Shown piece by piece: positions 57,302-64,000 of a DNA stretch of 64,000 nt (positions are counted from its first letter, which is position 1; each line of letters begins with the position of its first letter). The DNA comes from Bidens hawaiensis (taxonomy: Eukaryota; Streptophyta; Magnoliopsida; Asterales; Asteraceae), in assembly GCA_021521415.1 (NCBI GenBank), contig JAIQDT010009074.1:1-64000 (forward strand). The letters run 5' to 3'. Both the position numbers and the translations under genes were made by a program. The notes below the pieces were generated by a model. That model was not told the DNA's origin, ran no database searches, and was given only the letters and a program-made list of their open reading frames with translations.

Positions 57302-57942
57302 TGTATTTGACTGCTTCAAGGCCAAACATTATGTTTGTTGTCTGTGTTTGTGCAAGATTCCAATCAAGTCCAAAGATATCTCACATGACTGTTGTCAAGA
57401 GAATTTTTAGATACTTGAAAGGGAAACCTGATTTGGGGATATGGTACCAAAAGAACCACGTCTTTGATCTAATTGCTTATACTGACAATGACTATGATGG
57501 TTGTAACATGAGTAGAAAATTCGCATCTGAAGGTTGTCAATTTACGGGAGACAGGCTAGTGTCATGGCAGTACAAGAAACAAACTACAGTGTCCATTTCA
57601 ACTGCTGAAGTTGAGTACATTGTTGCATCTGCCTGTTGTGCACAAGTTCTTTGGATTCAAAATCAGATGCTAGATTATGGTCTCAATTTCTTGAACAACC
57701 CTATCTTTATTGATAATACTTATGCATTGTTTATTGTTAAAAATCCAGTTCAACACTCCAAGATCAAGCACATTGAAATCAGACATCATTTCATTAGAGA
57801 CTTCAATGAAAAAGGATTAATTGAAATGAAAAGAGTTGAAACTAGTGACAACTTGGCTGACCTATTCACCAAACCACTATATAGAACCAGATTCCATTTT
57901 CTCCTGAAAGCCTTAGTAATGATTAACTCTGATGAAGTCTGA
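57302..57942 (+). pseudogene. Element C RNase H
   Basis: Open for 213 codons to TGA after Asp-Glu-Val. Landmarks: LTASRPNIMF, YLKGKPDLGIWY, AYTDNDYDGCNMS, SWQYKKQ, STAEVEYIVASACCAQVLW, HIEIRHHFIRD and DLFTKPLYRTRF. The catalytic acidic residues are present and the module is intact as a reading frame, although separated from RT by the solo LTR. It aligns throughout with the D RNase H (45783-46600). Confidence 0.85.
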
Positions 57943-58109
57943 TTGATGATGTGTGCACATTGTGCAAATTGACTATCTTTATAAAGGTCTTGATGAGTGA
58001 TTTGTGTTTGATGTGTGAATATGTGGTTGATTCTACCTGATTTGTGCTATGAATGACTATTTGTGTGACTTAGGTGTCCTTGATACGTAGGTTTGATATT
58101 AGTGAATGT

Positions 58110-58498
58110 CAGGGCCGGCCATGGCCTATGGCAGGGTGGTCGACGACCATAGGCCCGACTACCCGCTAGGCCTGAATTTTTTTTAAAATTTTTTTATGTA
58201 TTTTTATGAAAAACGATGTGTATATTTAATGTTTAAACTTAATTACATAACAACTAACTTGGTCTAGTGGCAAAAGGGTATGAATTTCAACCCGAAGGTT
58301 GTGGGTTCAACACTCATTTGAGGCATGTTTTAAGCCTATTTTTATACAATAGTTTTTTATACAACCCAAATCATAAATCATAAACAAGGAAGCCAAATTA
58401 AATTGTTTAAACCCAACAAAATCCTCTTTTAATTAAAGCCCAAAATATTTTTCGCCTTCGACCCAATTTTTTTTTTTCAATTCTTGGAGCCGGGTCTG
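58110..58498. mobile_element. hAT-type MITE (389 bp)
   Basis: Perfect 8-bp target duplication GTGAATGT (58102-58109, 58499-58506). The ends CAGGGCCGGCC and AGCCGGGTCTG are inverted repeats of hAT type. There is no transposase. The interior holds a tRNA-like promoter pair. Confidence 0.85.
58260..58313 (+). promoter_or_regulatory. tRNA-type A box and B box (SINE-like)
   Basis: TGGTCTAGTGGC (A-box-like, 58260-58271) and GGTTCAACAC (B-box-like, 58304-58313) lie 32 nt apart, the spacing of RNA polymerase III promoters in tRNA-derived SINEs. It does not fold as a convincing tRNA. It may be a SINE fragment carried inside the hAT MITE. Confidence 0.4.
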
Positions 58499-58689
58499 GT
58501 GAATGTGTGTGATATCAGGATAAGTGTTTGAAATGATCTATTTGTGTACTTATCTGATGTACTATATATGTGAATTATCTAATATGATGACGTGATTAGG
58601 ATAGGTTAGACTATGCATTTTGTGGAGTCTGCTTGTTTTGATGATGTCATTCATATTATGATTTGAATATGTTCCTTACTGTTTGTGTC

Positions 58690-59277
58690 AAAGTGTTATA
58701 AGACTTAAGTGTCAAGTGTCCTATTAAGTTATGCTATAATAAAACTCTAGCGAATAAGCGTCCTATAAACCAGATGTTTTATGACTAAAATATCAAATGT
58801 CCTATTACGGTGTATTATAATAACACCACAATGGTTATGCATCTTATAAAGGTTAAAGTTATATGACCATAGTGTAAAATATCCTATTAAGTTATGCTCT
58901 TATATGACTTCGACTAGAAAGGGTCCTAAAACACCGAACATTTATGACTTAACTACAAAGTGTCCTATTAAGTTATGTTATAATAAGACCTCCAGTGATA
59001 AAGTGTCCTATTACATTACCACATAATGGGACACCAACAACTACATGTCTATTAGATTACTTTATTAGAATTTACATTTTAAGTGTCTTATTAAGTTATA
59101 TGATAATACGACCCAAAAGAATCATCCATCCTATTAAATAACTTTTTAGGACACCGGTTCTGTAGCGTATATTGTAAAAGGACCCCAAATGTTCATTTGC
59201 CCTATTAAATAGATTTTAGGACCCTATTTTACAAGCGTCCCACACAAAAGGTCCTAGAAGCCCTTTTTATTGTAGTG
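58690..59277. mobile_element. CACTA (En/Spm) terminus with subterminal repeats, truncated
   Basis: The right end reads GCCCTTTTTATTGTAGTG, i.e. CACTACAATAAAAAGGGC inward, the CACTA signature. Inside are at least seven copies of GTCCTATTAAGTTATG-like words, typical subterminal transposase-binding arrays. No matching left CACTA end is found nearby, and the left side abuts element C spacer, so this is one end of a larger or deleted element. Confidence 0.65.
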
Positions 59278-60540
59278 CCTCCTATGTCTTACGTTTCTAC
59301 AAACTAAGGAGTTGGTTCTTTGGAACCTCAAAACCATGGCATACAAACGCCTACCAACAAATGAGTCCCATGGCCTTTATAACACCGACACAGACACTTT
59401 GGGATCAATAACCCTTCAAATGACTACAAAGTTTTTCATATTAAGTGTATCATGGGTTTCATTACAGAACACATTCATTCTACACAAATAGCAAGAAGGA
59501 CACAAATACCCTTCAACACAAAAGGGGATATGTCAGAACGAATTCCATGTGGTCCAATGGAACTCTTTTTCAACATGCGTTGTAGTTCTTCGTCTCGCAG
59601 GCTTGGTTTGTGTTTACGAACGATTTTACTAAATTTCACATGCTTACGAACGAGGTTAAAGAGATAGCCTTCCCTCTTGGTCCATCAAAATTAACTTAGG
59701 GCCCATTTGGGAAACATTGACAACTCCCTGCACATGCTCCTAATTTATGGAAACCACAACATATCATACAACTTATGGTTTATGCTCCAAGATAAGTGGA
59801 TCCCAACACAACCCCAACAATCCCACCGATATCCTTGCACTCATAAAATCCTCGTTACCCTTACGTTACATACAAAAGACTGTTTGCTATGGATGGTACA
59901 AGAAAACTATATGAGTTGTGGTTATCACCAAACCGTTAGGACGTGCCAACCACATTAATCAGTTTACCAGTGAGGGGGGGGGGGGGGGGCTTCAATGAGA
60001 CCCTTGTCTCTCCCACTATTTAAGCATGTCGATGTCGTATGGTTTTATTAATTGCCATCACATTCCTTCTTGTCACTTTCTAATGCCCCATATTTTTTTT
60101 ATCTACAAGTTAAGTGCCAGTCACTTTATAACACCATCTATCTAATATATATGCATATGCCAGTATGCATGTTCACAATCAAATCACGTATGCTCTCCAC
60201 TTTACCCTTTTTACAATTCGTTGACCGACAACTTTGTAGCTTTAACTTGAACATTTTTTTCATCTCCGGATTAAATGTCAACTCTAACTATTCGCCAGTT
60301 AACACACATTCAATCTTTTATGTTGATTAAAAATCATAAAACCAATAAACATATTTTATTAACAAACACTTCACAAAACACGATGTATCAAATATATATT
60401 CATAAGTCAAAAATTTAGTAAGCACTCCTACAAGCAACATCCATATGCACACATGGTAGCACGCTCGCACCGATAACCCATTACACACCACACCAAATAC
60501 TAGAAAACAATACGAGGGGAAATTATGCTAGAAATAATAA
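59278..60540. other. Unassigned DNA with a G16 run
   Basis: No gene, terminal repeat or RNA signature recognised. The short open frames (59452-59667, 59707-59958, 60052-60330) have no family resemblance. A run of 16 G lies at 59974-59989. This may be the interior of a decayed transposon or host intergenic DNA. Confidence 0.5.
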
Positions 60541-61726
60541 GACAAAATGGCAAAAGACATCCTTTATGTTTGCACGGTTTTTCAATGGAAGTCCTTTGAC
60601 AAACTTAATGACAGAAAACATCCTTTATGTACAAAAAACGTTGCACGGTTCGTCCTTTTCACTAACGAGGGTTAGTTTTTCTCGTTAAATTCAGTCATGT
60701 GCACTCATGTGAGGGCAACTTAGTCTTTTTACCCTATCAGAGTTATTTGTGTAATTAGCTCAAATTTTTGGTCTTTGAATAAAATTAAATTAATCTCTCT
60801 TTCTCTCAATCTCTCTCCCTATTTTGCCAGTTGCCACCCACCTCCTCCACCGTCACCCACCTTTGCCACGGCCACCACCAACCACCGCATCTCCACCATC
60901 AACCCAACTCCTGCAACTTAGCCTACCTGTCGTTGCCATCCTGTCCACATCATCTTCATCATCACCATCCGAATTCCAATCCATCACCGCCGCAACTGAT
61001 ATTTTCAGCGAACTGGAAAAATGAAAGGACTGGTAATAGTTAATGGGTCCAGTCGAGCCAACAACTACTAGTGGCGACGGCGATGACCTAGGGTTTCGCC
61101 GTTGCAAATATCCAACTCAGATCTGGCTTCATCTCGAACTGGGGCTTCCAATTTTAACGAATTCAAACTCAAATCTGGCTTCAGATCGGTGGTGGTAGAC
61201 GTGGCGTTCGTCTTAGACCGGCGGTAGTCATTCGTCTGAGACAGGGGTCAACGGCAGAGAGTATTATCAAAATTTGGTAGAGAGGTTTTTTTCCAGATCG
61301 GTTGTGTTCGTGGTGGTGGTGGTCGTCGTCGTTCATCTGAGACGGTGTTAAGGCTGTTCGTTTCATATGAAACGGTGGTGGTGTTGTTCTCCATTCTTCA
61401 ATCATTAGTCTCGTTATAATATAAAATTATGTGTGTATTCTTACACATATATTGTATAATATAATATAAGTATTATAAATTATTAAAAAGGATATTAATA
61501 TGTTATTGATATTTTTATTTTTAATAAATAAAATGGTGAAATGACGGATATACCCTCATGTGCTTTGCACATGATTAGATTTAACGAAACATTTAACTGA
61601 GTTAAGGCCAAAGGACTTAACGTGAAAAAGATTTGAAACATGAGGTATGCTTTCTGCTATATGTTTGATCAAAGGACGTCTATTGAAAAATCGTTCAAAC
61701 ATAAAGAACGTTTTTACCATTTTGTC
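60541..61726. mobile_element. Mutator-like element with gene-like cargo (Pack-MULE candidate)
   Basis: Imperfect ~200-bp TIRs begin GACAAAATGGYAAAA at 60541 and end at 61726. They share CTTTATGTTTGMACG, TTTTTCAATRGA, TCCTTTG and the ACATGAGGGYA word with the element at 1398-2401. Nine-base flanks AAATAATAA (60532-60540) and TAATAATAA (61727-61735) match at 8 of 9, the MULE duplication size. The interior 60800-61400 is markedly GC-rich, with Pro/Ser/His-rich coding-like DNA unlike its surroundings, as when MULEs capture host gene fragments. The donor gene is not recognised. Confidence 0.65.
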
Positions 61727-61735
61727 TAATAATAA

Positions 61736-62218
61736 TGTTATGGCTGCTATCTTTTGTCAAATCCAAGGCCACACAAACAAAAAATATAATAATCGTAATA
61801 ATGTTCTGCGCTCCCACCCAATCACCCTTCACGGAGGTTTTTTTTTAATATAATATATATCTTCTGACTTCTCTTCCAAGATTTATTATTCTTTCACCGC
61901 CTGACTTTTTTCCTTGCTAATGGGCTCGCACCTCGTTTTACTGGGCTGTAAATATGAAGTGATTCCAATTAGTGGTCACCTAAGCCCCATGCAACTTATT
62001 CTGTCCACACAAATTATATAACGTAGGAACATATACTCATATTTTCAATTCTTATTTTCATAACCAAATTAAATGATTTTTTTTTCCAATGACATGTCTT
62101 AATTTAAATGTAAAACAATAATCATAATAATTTAGTTTGGCTGTTGGTCTCAAGCTTAATAAAAATACGTCACTTTAGATCATTGTTCCTTAAAACCTTA
62201 AAACCTCATATATGAACC

Positions 62219-62262
<44 letters not shown>

Positions 62263-62380
62263 TTCAATAAAAACATGGCTCAAAAGTATCTAAAAGTATA
62301 GAATATATTTATAATAATATGTATATAATTTAGCCCATATCAACCATTAACTACTTCAACTCATCCCGTCATAACAACAA
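61736..62380. other. AT-rich spacer with (AAT)n tract
   Basis: No gene seen. An ATA/AAT microsatellite runs over 62220-62262. It borders the 5'-truncated gypsy element; no LTR or primer site could be found between them. Confidence 0.55.
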
Positions 62381-62891
62381 CAAGAAGAAACCCAAATCCA
62401 ACTATCGAAACTTTGCTGTTACCCAACCTCAACAACAAACCCAAGCTCCACCACCAAACCGAAGACCCTATACTGGTACCGCCCGCTATGCAACACTTTT
62501 CAACTTCATCACCCACCAAACATGCCTTGTCGCCATTGTACCATTTGTAACCGACTTGGTCACCTCCACACCACATGCCGATCCGCCCAACGAACCTAAC
62601 CTAACCAACCAAACCAACCAAGAACCTTTCCCCAAAATTCCCAAAACTGGTATGCACCCTACCCATAAAACCAACCCCAACAATAATTGCCCATGTTTAA
62701 CTTTTGCCAACCAAGCCCAAACCATGACCGTACCTTACTACCAAACCTAAGCGTACCAAGTCCAAACCTACCAACCCCAACTTCCGCAACACAATGAACC
62801 ACTCATTCAACCCATCCAAGCCATACAAGCACCACCTCCACCTCCCTAACAAGCACCTCAAGTCAACCATGGTAACCAAGGGTGAGCTTTT
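62381..62891 (+). pseudogene. Ty3/gypsy gag C-terminal part
   Basis: A Lys-rich then Pro/Gln-rich segment (KKKPKSNYRNFAVTQP, RRPYTG), then after a frameshift near 62490 a Cys/His region: CNTFQLHHPPNMPC followed by the CCHC knuckle CTICNRLGHLHTTC at 62537-62578. A Pro/Asn/Gln-rich tail with several frame changes and stops leads to the protease. The double Cys/His layout is typical of chromovirus-type gypsy gag. The N-terminal capsid domain and 5' LTR are absent. Confidence 0.7.
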
Positions 62892-63731
62892 TTGATGAAT
62901 ATTAATCAAGCTCAAGTGGCGAACGATGTCATGAACGGTACGTTTTTGGTGAACCATCATTTGGCTTCTATTTTATTTGATACTGGTGCCGATAGAATTT
63001 TTATATCTTTGAAATTTGAGTCGAAACTTGCTATGCCTCGAACTAAGCTTTCCCGACCGTTTTCCGTTGAAGTCACCAATGGCAATTCTATTACCATCAA
63101 TTCTATCATCCGCGATTGTTCTCTCATCCTTTCTAAGCATAAATTCTCCATCGATATCATCCCGATGCAAATGGGAAGTTTCGATGTCATAGTAGGCATG
63201 GATTGGTTATCTTTGCACCGTGCCGAATTCGTTTGCTTCGATAAATTTATTTGCATCGCGCTCGTCAACGGTAAAATTCTTAAAGTCTTCGACAACACAA
63301 CTTCTAGAAGACTTAATCTCATGCCGTGCGCCCAATCGCAAAAGTACTTATGCCAAAATTATGTGTCGTTTCTAGCTCTCGTGGTGACAAAAGACAAAAA
63401 GGAAAGGAAAATCCAAGATATTTCCATTGTTCGTGATTTCCTCGACGTCTTTCTCGATGATGTCACTGGTCTCCCGCCCGTTCGTTCAATTGAATTCCGT
63501 ATCGATTTTGTGCCCGTGGCCAAGGATCCTTATCGTTCAGCCCCATCGAAAATGCAAGAATTATCAAACCAACTCGAAGAACTTTCCGATAAAGGTTTCA
63601 TTCGCCCAAGCTCTTCTCCTTGGGGCGCTCCCGTTCTCTTCGTGAAAAGGAAGGATGGTTCGTTTCGTATGTGCATCGATTACCGAGGGATTAACAAACT
63701 CACTATCAAAAATCGTTATCCCTTGCCATGA
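62892..63731 (+). pseudogene. Ty3/gypsy protease and start of reverse transcriptase
   Basis: 279 open codons from the second of two adjacent candidate starts, ending in a premature TGA (63729-63731). Aspartic protease: [10 protein letters not shown], with Asp-Thr-Gly at residues ~30-32, then [10 protein letters not shown] (flap/second half) and VCFDK. The linker to RT has IVRDFLDVF and [15 protein letters not shown]. The RT fingers start at [20 protein letters not shown], then [19 protein letters not shown] and IKNRYPLP. Order PR-RT with this wording marks Ty3/gypsy of the chromovirus type (Tekay/Del-like by memory). The element is 5'-truncated and decayed. Confidence 0.85.
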
Positions 63732-64000
63732 ATCGACGACCTATTCGACCAACTTCAAGGCGCAACTTGTTTCTCCAAAATCGATCTTCGATCGGGGTAT
63801 CATTATTGCGTGTTCACGAAGAAGACAATCCTAAAACCGCTTTCGGTACTCGATATGGACATTTCAAATTTTTGGTTATGCCCTTCGGGTTAACAAATGC
63901 ACCCGCGATATTTATGGACCTCATGAACCGCGTTTGCTAACCATTCCTTGGTAAATTCATTAATATATTTATTGATGACATCCTTATCTTTTCCAAATCC
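63732..64000 (+). pseudogene. Ty3/gypsy reverse transcriptase, continuation past window end
   Basis: Follows the premature stop in the same frame ([19 protein letters not shown]), then a frame change near 63800. Further RT words follow in another frame ([21 protein letters not shown]), and the catalytic box FIDDILIFSK appears at about 63970-63999. The gene runs off the right edge, so its 3' extent is unknown. Confidence 0.82.

Larger units (their letters stand above)
28359..58690 (+). mobile_element. Copia (Sirevirus-like) element C, decayed and split by D
   Basis: Outer span of a plus-strand copia element: LTR (29452-30552, with an extra copy upstream), primer site, gag, protease, integrase (to 36072), then D, then RT (54199 on), solo LTR, RNase H (to 57942) and spacer. 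It is closely related to D by protein, but full of stop codons. The spacer breaks into CACTA-like DNA at about 58690, and ORF3 and the 3' LTR are not in the window. The left end lies inside element A's ORF3. Confidence 0.8.
57943..58690 (+). other. Element C spacer after pol (interrupted by hAT MITE)
   Basis: Non-coding DNA with TGTGTTTGATGTGTGAAT-type words, corresponding to the beginning of D's pol-ORF3 spacer. A hAT MITE occupies 58110-58498. Homology to the spacer fades at about 58690. Confidence 0.55.

Noticed and set aside
58252..58330. Candidate functional tRNA gene
   Set aside because: A- and B-box-like words are present but the flanks do not form an acceptor stem or a full cloverleaf. 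Treated as SINE-like remnant.
60824..61043. Pro/Ser/His-rich short open frames as a host protein gene
   Set aside because: They are confined between Mutator-type TIRs, overlap in several frames, lack a supported start or end, and look like captured fragments.
62361..62960. Minus-strand Trp/Gly/Val-rich frames opposite the gypsy gag
   Set aside because: Antisense shadows of the Pro/Asn/Gln-rich gag tail, which has a recognisable zinc knuckle on the plus strand.

Overview
The window is repeat-dense plant nuclear DNA. Almost everything recognisable is transposable-element sequence, and I find no intact host protein gene, rRNA or tRNA gene, or CRISPR array. The retroelement types (Ty1/copia elements of Sirevirus type with iMet-tRNA primer sites and a large extra ORF after pol, and a Ty3/gypsy element with a chromovirus-like protease-RT), the numerous MITEs and the AT-rich spacers point to a dicot. 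From memory, the ORF3 family and LTR types resemble those abundant in Asteraceae (Artemisia/Tanacetum/Lactuca type). That placement is inference.

Layout. 1-6.7 kb: AT-rich DNA packed with non-autonomous DNA transposons: a small MITE, a Mutator-like element carrying a nested fold-back element, and a head-to-tail train of TIR elements sitting in (TA)n microsatellites. 6.7-10.35 kb: two copies of a ~0.9 kb block containing a decayed copia gag fragment. The first copy holds a rearranged TRIM-type miniature LTR element; the second copy is the empty site. 10.35-28.36 kb: element A (minus strand), only its 3' LTR and ORF3, split by element B (plus strand, 12256-26512, matching 362-bp LTRs and a perfect 5-bp target duplication). 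B itself carries a 2.5-kb solo LTR and a second copia LTR at a site where its RNase H domain is missing. A further solo LTR sits in A. 28.36-58.7 kb: element C (plus strand), a decayed copia element split by element D (minus strand, 36073-54193, about 18.1 kb). D is the best-preserved element here, with LTRs, primer site, gag, protease, integrase, RT, RNase H, a 3.5-kb spacer and ORF3. C also carries a solo LTR of the same family as the one in B, and a hAT MITE. 58.7-64 kb: a CACTA-type terminus, unassigned DNA, a Mutator-like element with GC-rich gene-like cargo, and the 5' part of a gypsy gag-pol that runs off the window.

Logic of the locus. Insertion order is readable from junctions: A is older than B and C, C is older than D, and the solo LTRs, hAT MITE and TRIM were added into these hosts. 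Five insertions have perfect target-site duplications; others have duplications with one mismatch.

Most interesting signal. ORF3 occurs after pol in three separate copia elements (A, B, D), with a shared N-terminal domain (B, D), a low-complexity and coiled-coil middle, and a similar C-terminal domain. In D it is preceded by what looks like its own TATA box, a pyrimidine patch (sense strand) and a GT-AG leader intron ending 2 nt before the ATG. A second short intron-like segment sits at the gag/pol frame switch of D, and related sequence occurs in C and B. Both are testable with transcript data.
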